A program made the translations under genes and the position numbers. Of a DNA stretch of 64,000 bases, positions 7,575 through 16,961 are shown piece after piece; positions within the stretch are counted from its first letter, which is position 1, and each line of letters opens with the position of its first letter. The notes beneath the pieces were generated by a model. The model was not told where the DNA came from and ran no database searches. It saw only the letters and a list, made by a program, of their open reading frames with translations. This DNA is from CAVSWN01 sp963770995 (GTDB lineage: Bacteria; Acidobacteriota; Vicinamibacteria; Vicinamibacterales; CAVVIG01), in NCBI GenBank assembly GCA_963770995.1, contig CAVYRS010000002.1, forward strand, positions 310,001 to 374,000. Direction: 5' to 3'.

Positions 7575-9848
7575 ATGAACATCACAACCGCGTTACTTCG
7601 TGCGCCGGTCGTGGCCGGGGTGTTGGCCCTCTCCGCATCCGCCTTCGCGCAAGGCACCGCGGCGGACTACGCCCGCGCGAACGGACTGAAGGCGAAGTAT
7701 GAGGGTCTGGTCGTCAACGTGCCCGGTCCGGCAACGTGGATCGAGAAAGCCGACCGGTTCTGGTACCGGCGGATGGTCAAGGGCGGCAGCGAGTTCGTCG
7801 TCGTGGACGCCGGGACGCGGCAGAAGCGGCCCGCCTTCGATCATCAGAAGCTCGCCGCGTCGCTGTCCAAGGCCACCGGGAATTCGTACTCCGCGCTCAC
7901 GCTCCCCTTCAATACGTTCACCCTTGCCGACAACGAGCAGACCCTCGAGGTCACGTTCGACGGCACGGCGTGGCGCTGCGGTCTGGCCGAGTACGAGTGC
8001 CGCAAAGGACCAGGACGCCGGCCCGAGGACACGACGCCGCGCGTTTCACCCGACAAGAAATGGGAAGCGCTGATCAACAACTACAACATCGCAGTCCGCG
8101 CGCCAGGCACGCAGAAGCTCATGCTCCTCACCTTCGATGGATCCGAGGGCAACGCCTACGACCTGGGATCGATTGCCTGGTCGCCGGACTCGACGACGAT
8201 CGCCGCCTACCGCGTCAAACCGGGCTACCGCCGCGAGGTGCACTACGTCGAGTCATCGCCAGAGGATCAGCTCCAGCCGAAGCACTCCACTCTGCGCTAC
8301 GCCAAGCCGGGCGACGTGCTCGACGTTCAGCAGCCGGTGATCGTCAACGTGGCGTCGAAGGCGCAGGTCGTCGCCGAGACGACGCTCTTTCCCAACGCGT
8401 ACGCGCTGTCACGGATGGAATGGCGGAAGGACGGCCGGGCGATCACGTTCGAGTACAACCAGCGCGGTCACCAGGTCTATCGCATCATCGAAATCGAGGC
8501 GAGAACGGGCAAGGCGCGGGCGGTCGTGTCCGAGGAACCGAAGACGTTCTTCAACTACCGCACCGCCAACGGCAGCCAGACCGACTCGGGCAAGAAGTAT
8601 CGATTCGATGTCGCCGACGGCAAGGAAGTCGTCTGGATGTCGGAGCGCGACGGCTGGAATCACCTCTACCTGCTGGACGGCGCCACCGGCGCTGTCAAGA
8701 ACCAGATCACGAAAGGCGCGTGGCCGGTGCGCGGAGTGGTCAAGGTGGACGATGAGAAACGCCAGATCTGGTTCAGCGCGTCTGGCATGAACCCCGGCAA
8801 GGATCCGTACTTTGCTTCGTACTACCGCATCAACTTCGACGGGACGGGTCTGGAGCGGCTGACCAATGACGCCGACGCGAACCACACCGCGGCGTTCTCG
8901 GGTGATGGGAAATACTTCGTCGACACATATTCGCGCGTCGACGTGGCGCCTGTCTCCGAACTGCGCCTCGCGAGCGACGGGTCGCTCGTCGCCGAGATCG
9001 AGCGCGGCGACATCAGCGGATTCGCCGGCGCCGGATGGCGCGCGCCGGAGCCGTTCACGGCGCCGGGACGCGACGGCAAGACGGACATCTGGGGCGTCAT
9101 CGTGCGCCCCTCGAACTTCGATCCGGCGAAGAAGTATCCGGTCATCGAGAACATCTACGCCGGACCGCAGGGCTCATTCGTGCCCAAGTCGTTCGCGGCG
9201 TTCAGCCCGATGATGGCCCAGGCCGACCTCGGGTTCATCGTCGTGCAGATCGACGGCATGGGAACGTCGAACCGGTCGAAGGCATTTCACGATGTCGCGT
9301 GGAGGAACCTCGGCGACGCGGGGTTTGCCGATCGCATTCTCTGGCACAAGGCCGCGGCGGCGAAGTTTCCGTGGTACGACATCAGCCGCGTCGGGATCTA
9401 CGGCAACTCGGCGGGAGGACAGAATTCGCTCGGCGGTCTGCTGTTTCACCCGGAGTTCTATACTGCCGCCGTGTCGTCGGCGGGATGCCACGACAACCGC
9501 ATGGACAAGATCTGGTGGAACGAGCAGTGGATGGGATGGCCGCTCGGCCCGCACTACTCCGCATCCTCGAACGTCGACAACGCCCATCGTCTGCAGGGAC
9601 ACGTGCTCCTCGTCGTCGGCGAAATGGACACCAACGTCGATCCCTCGTCCACGCTGCAGGTGGTCAATCAGCTGATCAAGCACGACAAGGATTTCGATCT
9701 GCTGTACATCCCGGGCGCCGGCCACGGCGCGGGCGGCGCGTACGGCGAGCACAAGCGCTTCGATTTCTTCGTGCGCCATCTGCTCGGCCTCCGGCCGCCG
9801 GACTGGACGGAGAAGGATCGCAAGGCGTCGACGCAGGACGAACAGTGA
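7575..9848 (+). CDS. S9 family prolyl oligopeptidase (dipeptidyl peptidase IV-like), secreted
   Basis: 757 residues. Signal peptide MNITTALLRAPVVAGVLALS ending at AFAQ. Residues ~70-480 form the DPP-IV-type beta-propeller (for example WMSERDGWNHLYLLD, typical of this family). The C-terminal alpha/beta-hydrolase domain has the nucleophile in GIYGNSAGG, Asp in GEMDTNVDP and His in PGAGHGAGG. Acts in the periplasm on peptides, probably releasing N-terminal dipeptides. It follows the MBL gene by two bases and shares its operon. Confidence 0.92.
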   Translation: MNITTALLRAPVVAGVLALSASAFAQGTAADYARANGLKAKYEGLVVNVPGPATWIEKADRFWYRRMVKGGSEFVVVDAGTRQKRPAFDHQKLAASLSKATGNSYSALTLPFNTFTLADNEQTLEVTFDGTAWRCGLAEYECRKGPGRRPEDTTPRVSPDKKWEALINNYNIAVRAPGTQKLMLLTFDGSEGNAYDLGSIAWSPDSTTIAAYRVKPGYRREVHYVESSPEDQLQPKHSTLRYAKPGDVLDVQQPVIVNVASKAQVVAETTLFPNAYALSRMEWRKDGRAITFEYNQRGHQVYRIIEIEARTGKARAVVSEEPKTFFNYRTANGSQTDSGKKYRFDVADGKEVVWMSERDGWNHLYLLDGATGAVKNQITKGAWPVRGVVKVDDEKRQIWFSASGMNPGKDPYFASYYRINFDGTGLERLTNDADANHTAAFSGDGKYFVDTYSRVDVAPVSELRLASDGSLVAEIERGDISGFAGAGWRAPEPFTAPGRDGKTDIWGVIVRPSNFDPAKKYPVIENIYAGPQGSFVPKSFAAFSPMMAQADLGFIVVQIDGMGTSNRSKAFHDVAWRNLGDAGFADRILWHKAAAAKFPWYDISRVGIYGNSAGGQNSLGGLLFHPEFYTAAVSSAGCHDNRMDKIWWNEQWMGWPLGPHYSASSNVDNAHRLQGHVLLVVGEMDTNVDPSSTLQVVNQLIKHDKDFDLLYIPGAGHGAGGAYGEHKRFDFFVRHLLGLRPPDWTEKDRKASTQDEQ

Positions 9849-9852
9849 CGCC

Positions 9853-9893
9853 GCAAGTCTCAGGTCTGAAGTCTGAAGTCAGAAGTACGAAGT
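9853..9893. repeat. Simple-word repeat (TCTGAAG / TCAGAAG / TACGAAG)
   Basis: Tandem-like words CTGAAGTC, AGAAGTAC and GAAGTCAG between the S9 peptidase and the GH31 start. The same words form the two-arm hairpin at 39229-39299, some 30 kb away. Confidence 0.7.
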
Positions 9894-9900
9894 CAGCGGC

Positions 9901-12183
9901 ATGATTTCGCGACGCAAGCTGCTCGCCGGCGCCGGGGCGACTCTTATCGCGCAGCGCGTCGGCGTGGCGCAGGGCGGTTCGAATGTGGCGCAGGGCTTTA
10001 GCCCTGCGATCTCCGTCGCCGGCCAACCCGTCGAGATCCTCATTACCGCCATCAGCGCGCTCACGACGCGCGTCAGCATCGTGGCGGCGGGCGGCTCGGC
10101 CACGATCAGCGGCGACGGGTCGCTGGTCGATCGCGGCTGGCCGGCGCCGGCCGCGAGAATCGCGACGCTAGAGATCGAACGAACGATTCGCGTTGGCAAC
10201 CGTTCGGTCGTAGCGCGCGTCGGCGGGCCTGAAAGGCCCGCCCTACAACTCCAAATCGATGACCGCCGCTTCTCAATCGACGCGCATACCGGCGCGCTGA
10301 CGTTTGCGCTCGGCGACGGACCGCTGTTCGGCCTGGGCGAGGGCGGCCCGCAGTTCGATCGCCGTGGATCCACGATCGGTCCCGCGCAGCGGCCAGGGCG
10401 GCTACCAGTTGCGCACGCACGGCGGCCGGGTGCCGGTGCAGTGGCTGATCGGCGCCAGCGGCTGGGCGCTGTTCGTCCACCAGCCGTACGGCACATTCGA
10501 TCTGACCAGTCCGGACGGCACATTCAAGGTGTCAGACGCCCCTGACTCGGTCGCGCTGCCGCTCGATTTCTTCGTCGTCGTCTTCGAGCGAGCCCGCGGC
10601 GATCATGGGCGAGTACGCGCGGCTGACGGGCCACCCGGAGCTGCCGCCGCTCTGGTCGTTCGGCTACCAGCAATCGCACCGCACGCTCGCGAGCCGCGAC
10701 GAGATCCTGCAGGAAGCGAAGACGTTTCGCGAGAAGAAGCTGCCCTGCCAGACGCTGATTTATCTCGGCACGGGCTTCTGCCCCTCCGGCTGGAACACCG
10801 ACAACGGCGAGTTCACGTTCAACGCGAAGGTGTTCCCCGATCCGGCGGCGATGATTCGGCAACTGCACGACGATCATTTCAAGGTCGTGCTGCACATCGT
10901 GGTCGAAGCGCGAACGCTGACCGGAACGACGACTGAACCCTGCACCGCCGCGCCGCTGCCGAGCGGCCGCACACCGGACGGCCGCTGGCCCGATAACCGC
11001 GCCGTCAGCTGCTACTGGCCCGTGCACAAGCCGCTCGTCGACGTTGGCGTTGACGGCTGGTGGCCGGATCAGGGCGACGGCCTCGACCCGCCGTCGCGTC
11101 TCGCGCGCAACCGGATGTACTGGGACGGTATGCGGCAGTGGCGTCCCAACGAACGGCCCTTCGCGCTGCACCGCAACGGCTGCGCCGGCATGCAGCGGTA
11201 CGCGGCGTTTCTGTGGTCCGGAGACGTGTACTCCACATGGGAGACGCTGAAGACGCACGTTCCCGTAGCGATCAACACGGGACTGAGCGGCATTCCGTAC
11301 TGGGGCACCGACATCGGCGGCTTCGTGCCGACGAAAGAATTCACCGGCGAGCTGTACGTCCGCTGGTTTCAGTTCGGCGCGTTCTCTCCGCTGTTTCGCG
11401 CGCACGGCCGCACGTGGAAGCTCCGTCTGCCGTGGGGATGGAACACCGGCGAGCTTGGCCCCGACGAGATCACGAATTACACCGGCGGCGCCGCGAACCC
11501 GGACGCGAGCGAGCTGCGCAACGCGGCTGTCGAACCCATCTGCCGCAAGTATCTGGAGCTGCGCTCGCAGCTGATGCCGTATCTGTACAGCGTCGTGCGC
11601 GAAGGCCGTGAAACTGGATTGCCGATCGTTCGCGCGCTCTGGCTGCACGACCCGTCCGATCCCGCCGGCGGTGGCGCGCGGCGACGAATACCTCTGGGGC
11701 CGCGACATCCTCGTCGCGCCGGTGGTCGAGAAAGGCGCAACATCGCGCCGGCTCTATCTTCCGCGCGGCGTGTGGCACGACTTCTGGACCGGCGATCGGC
11801 ACGACGGCGGACGCGAGATCTCACGCGCCGTCGATCTCGAGACGATGCCGCTCTACGTGCGCGGGGGGACAGTCCTGCCGCTCGGGCCGGTCAAGCAGTT
11901 CGTCGAGGAGGTTGTCGACGAACCGTTGACACTGCAGGTCTACCCCGGCGCCGACGGCGCGTTTACGCTGTACGAAGACGATGGCGTGAGCTTCGGCTAC
12001 CAGCGGGGTGAATGGATGGGGATTGAGATGCGCTGGGCGGATCGCGAACGCCGGCTCGATCTCCGGCTGGCCGCGGGGTCGAGGATGCAGCCACCGAACC
12101 CTCGTCGCCTTCGCGTGCGCCTCGCAGGCGCGAGCGGGCGCGACGTCGTCTTCAACGGCGCGCCAGTTGTCGTGCGCCTATGA
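9901..12183 (+). CDS. Glycoside hydrolase family 31 (alpha-glucosidase/xylosidase type), frameshifted in this sequence
   Basis: The protein is readable across three frames. The Tat-like N-terminus (MISRRKLLAGAGATLIA) is in one frame, the linker region GGYQLRTHGGRVPVQW in the next, the catalytic barrel from 10605 in the third, and the C-terminal beta domains from ~11670 back in the first. Catalytic marks are VDGWWPDQGD (nucleophile Asp region) and YWGTDIGGF (acid/base region), as in GH31. Breaks are near 10390, at 10591 (extra C between GAG and GAG) and near 11669 (extra G). All shift the same way, as expected of single-base insertions. Two palindromic inserts (9984-10014, 10221-10247) lie in frame in the N-terminal domain. 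Probably intact in the organism; a true pseudogene is the alternative. Confidence 0.78.
9984..10014. repeat. Palindrome CGCAGGGCTTTAGCCCTGCG inside GH31
   Basis: Near-perfect palindrome followed by ATCTCC; the same palindrome with ATCTCC follows at 15132. Read in frame as VAQGFSPAIS within the N-terminal part of the GH31 protein. Confidence 0.75.
10221..10247. repeat. Palindrome GGCGGGCCTGAAAGGCCCGCC inside GH31
   Basis: Hairpin GGCGGGCC/GGCCCGCC with a short loop, followed by CTACA, read in frame as VGGPERPAL in the GH31 N-terminal domain. Confidence 0.65.
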
Positions 12184-12207
12184 GCGCGCGTCTTTTCGCG
12201 GTAGGTC

Positions 12208-12272
12208 GTACGTGGGGTCCGCCTTTAGGCGGACCTTCCCGTCCGGTCCGGCTAAAGCCGGACCCCACGTAC
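12208..12272. repeat. Inverted repeat GTACGTGGGGTCCG...CGGACCCCACGTAC, copy B1
   Basis: Ends GTACGTGGGGTCCG and its complement; inside are two small hairpins, CCGCCTTTAGGCGG and CCGGCTAAAGCCGG. A second copy with the same ends and inner hairpins is at 40717-40797. Located between the GH31 and the molybdenum hydroxylase genes. Confidence 0.85.
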
Positions 12273-12307
12273 TGGTAGCGTTGCTGCCGAGTTGGTGAGG
12301 GAAGCTC

Positions 12308-12780
12308 ATGAGCATTATCGCGTTGAAGGTCAACGGCCGCACTCACTCGGTCGACGTCGATCCGGCGACGCCGCTGCTCTACGTGCTCAGCGACGATCTG
12401 GCGCTGCGAACGGTCCGAAGTTCGGCTGCGGACTCGGGCAGTGCGGCGCCTGCACGGTGATCATGGGCGGCCGCGCCATCCGATCGTGCGTGACGCCGGT
12501 GTCGACGGCGGCGAACGCCGAGATCACCACGCTCGAGGGGCTCGGCACGGTCGAACGGCCGCATCCGATCCAGCAGGCGTTCATCGACGAGCAGGCGGCG
12601 CAGTGCGGCTTCTGCCTCAACGGCGTGATCCTGACCGCCAAGGCATTTCTCGATCAGAACCCGAAGGCGACTGACGCGGAGATTCAGACAGGCGATGTCC
12701 GGTGTGCTGTGCCGCTGCTTCACGCACATGCGGATGCTGCGCGCGATCAAGCGCTACGCAGGCAGGCAGAGCGTGGATGA
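12308..12780 (+). CDS. (2Fe-2S)-binding subunit of a xanthine-oxidase-family (isoquinoline 1-oxidoreductase-like) dehydrogenase, frameshifted
   Basis: Small iron-sulfur subunit of a molybdenum hydroxylase. MSIIALKVNGRTHSVDVD begins at 12308. The plant-type 2Fe-2S motif KFGCGLGQCGACTV follows a one-base loss near 12409 (CGAAC where CGAAAC would keep frame). The second cluster domain is QCGFCLNGVIL and LCRCFTHMRML, after an extra G near 12694. The stop TGA overlaps the ATG of the large subunit (ATGA at 12777-12780), the normal order for these operons. About 155 residues when the frame is repaired. Confidence 0.78.
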
Positions 12781-15144
12781 CAGCCGATGCCAGGCAGCGT
12801 TCGACGCGCGGGATTTCGCGGCGCGACTTTCTCAAAGGCGTCGGCGCGCTCATCGTCGCGTTCAGCGCCGCAGGACTCGCCGGCCGCCTGGGGATCGCGC
12901 CCGAGTCAACGCTCGCGCAGGCCACGCGTGCGACCGACGGTCAGCTCGATTCGTGGATCGCGATCGCCGCCGACGGCAGCGTCACGGCCTACACCGGCAA
13001 GTGCGAGCTCGGTCAGGGTCTGCAGACCGCGCAGATGCAGCTGGTCGCCGAGGAGCTCGGCGTGCCGATCGAGCCGCGTCCGCCTGGTGCAGTGCGACAC
13101 GCGGTGGCGCCCGGATCAGGGCACGACGTCGGGCAGCCAGTCGCATCCGACCAACTTCAACCACGCGGAATCTGGCGCTCGCCGGCGCAACCGCGCGCGA
13201 AACGCTGCTGCGAGCTGGCGGCCGCGCGCCTCGGCGTGCCGGCGGCGCAGCTCGCCGTCGCGGACGGCGTCGTGACGGCCAGCAGCGATCCGTCGAAGAG
13301 CGTCTGCGTACGGCGATCTCGTCGGCGGCCGGAAGTTCGACATCGCGCTGAATGCCAAGGCCGCGCGCAAGCCGGCCGCGCGAGTGGACGGTGCTCGGCA
13401 CGTCGGTGCCGCGCGTCGACATGCCGGCCATGGTCGACCGGGCAGCTCGAGTTCGTCCACAACGTGCGCGTGCCCGGCATGCTGCACGGACGCGTCGTGC
13501 GTCCGCCTGCGGTCGGCGCGACGCTCGTGAGCGTCGACGAGAAATCCGTGTCGCGACATGCCGGGCGTCGTCAAGGTCGTCGTCAAGAAGAACTTCGTCG
13601 GCGTCGTCGCCGAGAAGCCGTGGCAGGCGATGCAGGCGGCGGCGAAGTTGAAGGCGACCTGGACGCCCGGCGACCGGCGCTGCCGGCGCAGGCGCGCTTC
13701 TACGAGCATCTGCGCACGCAGCCGTCGCGCGACACGCTGGTCGTGGACTCGAGCGACGTCGATCGCACGTTGGCGGGCGCCGCGACGGTCGTGAAGGCCA
13801 CGTATCTCCATCCCTATCAGATGCACGGATCGATCGGCACGTCGTGCGCGGTCGCCGACGTCAGGGCCGACCGCGCCACGATCTGGTCGTCGACGCAGGC
13901 CGTCTATCCGCCTCCGCAGCGGCATCGGCGACGCTGCTCGGCCTGCCGACCGAAGACGTGCGCGTGATCTTCACGCGCGGCTCCGGCTGCTACGGCATCA
14001 ACGGCGCCGACACGGTGTCGTACGATGCGGCGCTGCTGTCGCAGGCCGTCGGCCGGCCGGTGCGCGTGCAGCTCTCGCGCAAGGACGAGATGGCGTGGGA
14101 GAACTACGGGTTCGCGTACGTCGATCGATCAGCGCGTCGGCCTCGACGCCAACGGCACCATCATCGCGTGGGATTACGAGTCGTGGTCGCCGTCGCTCGG
14201 CGGACGTCCGGGCTACGACACGCCGGGCAACGTCGTCACCGGCATGCTGGCCGGCTTCGAGCCCGCGCCGTTCGCGCCGCGTCGCCTGCGCCGCCGCCCG
14301 CCGGCCTTCAACAACGGCAGCAACGCGGCGCCGTCGTACGTGACCGGCTGCGCCGGCGGCACGTGCGGCGGCACCGGCACGATCAAGAGCGAACGCGTCC
14401 TGACGCACACGATTCGGTCGCCGTTCTTCACCGGACCGCTGCGCTCGCCCAGCCGCCTGCAGAACACGTTCGCGCACGAATCGCTTCATGGACGAGATCG
14501 CCGCGCGCGTCAAGGCCGACCCGGTCGCGTATCGGCTGCGACACCTGAGCGATCCGCGGCTGAAGGACGTGGTCGACGGCGGCCGCCAAAGCGGCGCAAC
14601 TGGGAGGCGCGGCCGTCGCCGCGGCCCGGACCGCCCGGCGACGGGCATCGCGTCGCGGACGCGGGATCTCGTGCGTGCTCTACGAAGGCGACAACGGGTA
14701 CTGCGCGATGGTCGCGGAAGTCGACGTGGATCAGAGACACCGGCCGCGTCGCCGTCACGCGGCTCGTCGCGGCGCAGGACTGCGGTCCGATCTCGAACCC
14801 GGACGGCATGAAGAACCAGATCGAAGGCGGCGCGCTGCAGGGCCTGAGCCGCGCGCTCGGCGAAGAGGTCACGTGGGACGACCAGAAGGTGACGTCGATC
14901 GACTGGCGGACGTATCCGCAGCCTGACGCTCGGCTCCGACAGTCCCGGCGATCGAGAGCGTGCTGATCAACCGGCCCGACGGCGAGGCCATGGGCGCCGG
15001 CGAGACGCGCGATCACCGTCGTCGCCGCGGCGGTCGGCAACGCGATCTTCGACGCCACCGGCGCGCGCATCCGCGCAGGTGCCGTTCACGCCGGAGCGCA
15101 TCAAGGCGGCGCTCGGCGCGCGCGGAGCGGGGACGCAGGGCTGA
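12777..15144 (+). CDS. Molybdopterin-binding subunit, xanthine-oxidase family (isoquinoline 1-oxidoreductase beta-like), heavily frameshifted
   Basis: Large catalytic subunit, exported with its partner by a Tat-type leader (ISRRDFLKGVGALIVAFSAA). Recognisable pieces run co-linearly through all three frames: WIAIAADGSVTAYTGKCELG, LEFVHNVRVPGMLHGRVVRP, YLHPYQMHGSIGTSCAVADV, RVIFTRGSGCYGINGADTVS, ARVKADPVAYRLRHL, AAQDCGPISNPDGMKNQIEG and MGAGET. The glutamate of the final motif is the family's catalytic base. At least 15 single-base insertions break it, e.g. at 13074, 13168, 13211, 13306, 13436 and 14123, mostly an extra G or C. The stop lies inside the palindrome at 15132. Likely an intact gene damaged by sequence error, given the conserved residues on both sides of every break. 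Confidence 0.75.
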
Positions 15145-15157
15145 AGCCCTGCGATCT
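15132..15157. repeat. Palindrome CGCAGGGCTGAAGCCCTGCG before arsC
   Basis: Same element type as 9984-10014, including the trailing ATCTCC, which here sits directly before the arsC start codon. It contains the stop codon of the molybdenum hydroxylase gene. Confidence 0.75.
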
Positions 15158-15159
15158 CC

Positions 15160-15588
15160 ATGACAACCGTCCTGTTCGCCTGCGTCCACAACGCCGGCCG
15201 GTCGCAGATGGCGGCGGCCTTCTTCAACGCGCTGACCGATCCCCGGCAGGCGCGGGCAGTCTCCGCCGGTACGCAACCGGGCCCGCGCGTTCATTCCGAA
15301 GTCGTCGCGGCGATGGGCGACCTCGGCATCGACGTGGCAGGCGCGCAGCCGACGTTGCTGACGCCGGAGCTGACGCAGACGGTGAACATCCTGGTGACGA
15401 TGGGGTGTGGCGAGGAGTGTCCGTTCGTTCCAGGCGTGGAGGTACTCGACTGGAACATCGACGACCCGAAGGGTCAGCCTCCCGATCGCGTCGGCGAGAT
15501 CCGCGACACGGTTCGGAGGAACGTCATGGCGCTCATCGAGCAGCGCGGTTGGGGGCGAACGCCTCAGTCCGTATCGGGCGGCGTCTGA
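15160..15588 (+). CDS. arsC: Arsenate reductase ArsC, LMW phosphatase type
   Basis: 142-residue cytoplasmic enzyme that reduces arsenate to arsenite. The P-loop CVHNAGRSQ gives the nucleophilic Cys, followed by the second redox pair in MGCGEECPF and the general acid region DWNIDDPKGQ. Length and motifs fit the low-molecular-weight-phosphatase arsenate reductases. Start ATG 15160 directly after the palindrome. No other ars genes are nearby, so it may act alone or with distant partners. Its 3' end overlaps the convergent dioxygenase gene by 25 bp. Confidence 0.9.
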   Translation: MTTVLFACVHNAGRSQMAAAFFNALTDPRQARAVSAGTQPGPRVHSEVVAAMGDLGIDVAGAQPTLLTPELTQTVNILVTMGCGEECPFVPGVEVLDWNIDDPKGQPPDRVGEIRDTVRRNVMALIEQRGWGRTPQSVSGGV

Positions 15589-16250
15589 AACCTTCCGCGG
15601 ATCACGATATCGAACTGAAAACGGCGATCACCACTTGACGCCTTATCCGGTTGGCCGATCACGCGGGAACGATCGCGCTCGGGCACGATCAGGTAGATGA
15701 AGTCCTGCTCGTTCAGCGGTTCGCCAGGAAAATACATCTGCGTCACCAGCCGCACGCCCGATCCGACGATCGAGAAATGCACGTGCGGCGGACGCCACCA
15801 GCCGATGTCGCGCCGGGCGATGTATGCCCCCGGCTTGATCGTCCGAATCGCGTACCGGCCGTCGTCGTCGGTCACGACTCTTCCAAACCCATAGAAATGT
15901 GGATCGAGGGGTGCGTCGTTCCGTCCCGCGTCGATCACATGTGAATAGCGCCCGTGCGCGTTGGCGTTCCACACCTCGACCAGCGTCCGTCGAACCGGGC
16001 GCAAATCCTCGTCCAGGATCCGGCCGCTGATGACCACCGCTTCGCCCGAGGCGCGGGGCCTTCCCGGCGCGATGCGGGTGAGGTCACTCTCGGCGCTGCC
16101 AACCAGCGGCGCCGGTGGGCACGGTGAGAAAGCATCGCGAGCAGCACCCGGAATACGGTAGAGCGGCTGGCTCGGCGTCCGGGTTTCGCTTTCGCGATCC
16201 TTGAAGACGACGGGAAGGATGCGGCCGGTGGCGACGCGGATATCGCCCAT
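15564..16250 (-). CDS. pcaH: Protocatechuate 3,4-dioxygenase beta subunit-like intradiol dioxygenase
   Basis: 228 residues. Intradiol ring-cleavage enzyme with the expected Fe(III) ligands: Tyr in NAHGRYSHV, a second Tyr downstream, and His residues in RPPHVHFSI. VISGRILDEDLRPVRRTLVE is the typical beta-sandwich start, and the N-terminal PLYRIPGAARDAFSP matches PcaH. It abuts pcaG-like 16250-16960 (one-base overlap at the ATG), so the pair makes the alpha-beta protomer. Expected reaction: protocatechuate to 3-carboxymuconate. The absence of the other pca genes here leaves the substrate open. Confidence 0.87.
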   Translation of the reverse strand: MGDIRVATGRILPVVFKDRESETRTPSQPLYRIPGAARDAFSPCPPAPLVGSAESDLTRIAPGRPRASGEAVVISGRILDEDLRPVRRTLVEVWNANAHGRYSHVIDAGRNDAPLDPHFYGFGRVVTDDDGRYAIRTIKPGAYIARRDIGWWRPPHVHFSIVGSGVRLVTQMYFPGEPLNEQDFIYLIVPERDRSRVIGQPDKASSGDRRFQFDIVIRGRFQTPPDTD

Positions 16251-16960
16251 CAGTCTCGGTCGTCGAAGAACGGCGTCTCGCCGTCGCCTCGCATCACGAT
16301 GTCGAGGGCGTATTCGAGCCGCCTTCGCTCGCCGGGGTCGATACGAGCTTCGGCGCCCAGGTCGAGGCGAGCCGCAATCAGCCGCGAGCGGACGTCCGTA
16401 TCGGGAATGCTGGCAAGCACCGGATCGGTGGCGTTCAGGGGCTCATCATCGAAAAACACCTGAGTGACCAACCGGTCGATGCCCGAGGCAAAGATGGTCA
16501 GCCGCAGGTGCGGCGCGCGCATCGCGGGCCGCTCGGCTGAAGCCAGTCCTGAGCGAGCTCGTCCTTCGACAGGCTCAGGACGAGCGATTCGAAGGGCCTC
16601 GCGCTCCATACAGACCGGATGCGCGCCCGGCTTGATCGTGCACAAGCGCAGCGTCCCGGCGTCGTCCGTTCGCAATCGCGCGAAGCCGTCGAACTGCGGA
16701 TCGAGCGGCCGATCCGACCGATCGAGCGGATGGCGATAGCGGCCGTGCGCGTTCGCCTGCCAGAACTCGACGACGAGGCTGGGCACCGGCCGCTTCAGCG
16801 CGTCGAGAAAGCGGGCGGCGAACACGATTGGCTGACCAACGGGCCGGTGCGCGACGAGCGGCGCGACCGTCAACAAGTCCTGCGGTGTCTGCGTGAGGAA
16901 GGCGCCGGGATAGAACGGACCGATCGTGGCCTCCGGCGTGAAGGCTCGGCCGTCGCCCAC
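16250..16960 (-). CDS. pcaG: Protocatechuate 3,4-dioxygenase alpha subunit-like protein with in-frame repeat insertion
   Basis: Starts at GTG 16960, one base after the egtD stop; an ATG at 16990 would overlap egtD. ATIGPFYPGAFL is the PcaG N-terminus, then VVEFWQANAHGRYRHP and the beta-sandwich. Between CTIKPGAHPV and APHLRLTIFASG the protein carries about 25 extra residues (ARPEPVEGRARSG and flanks), encoded by a half copy of the double-hairpin repeat at 16547-16586 and its flanks. The insertion sits where PcaG has a surface loop before the His-ligand-equivalent strand, so the protein may still fold. In the family the alpha subunit lacks iron. About 236 residues. Confidence 0.84.
   Translation of the reverse strand: MGDGRAFTPEATIGPFYPGAFLTQTPQDLLTVAPLVAHRPVGQPIVFAARFLDALKRPVPSLVVEFWQANAHGRYRHPLDRSDRPLDPQFDGFARLRTDDAGTLRLCTIKPGAHPVCMEREALRIARPEPVEGRARSGLASAERPAMRAPHLRLTIFASGIDRLVTQVFFDDEPLNATDPVLASIPDTDVRSRLIAARLDLGAEARIDPGERRRLEYALDIVMRGDGETPFFDDRD
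16547..16586. repeat. Half copy (A3) of the double-hairpin element inside pcaG
   Basis: TCCTGAGCGAGCTCGTCCTT followed by CGACAGGCTCAGGACGAGCG: one of the two hairpins of the family seen at 1174, 6034, 29576 and 31223. Keeps the pcaG frame open. Confidence 0.8.
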
Positions 16961-16961
16961 C

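Noticed and set aside
12777..15144. Programmed frameshifting in the molybdenum hydroxylase
   Set aside because: Too many shifts with no slippery sequences, and the same pattern across unrelated neighbouring genes; sequence error fits better.
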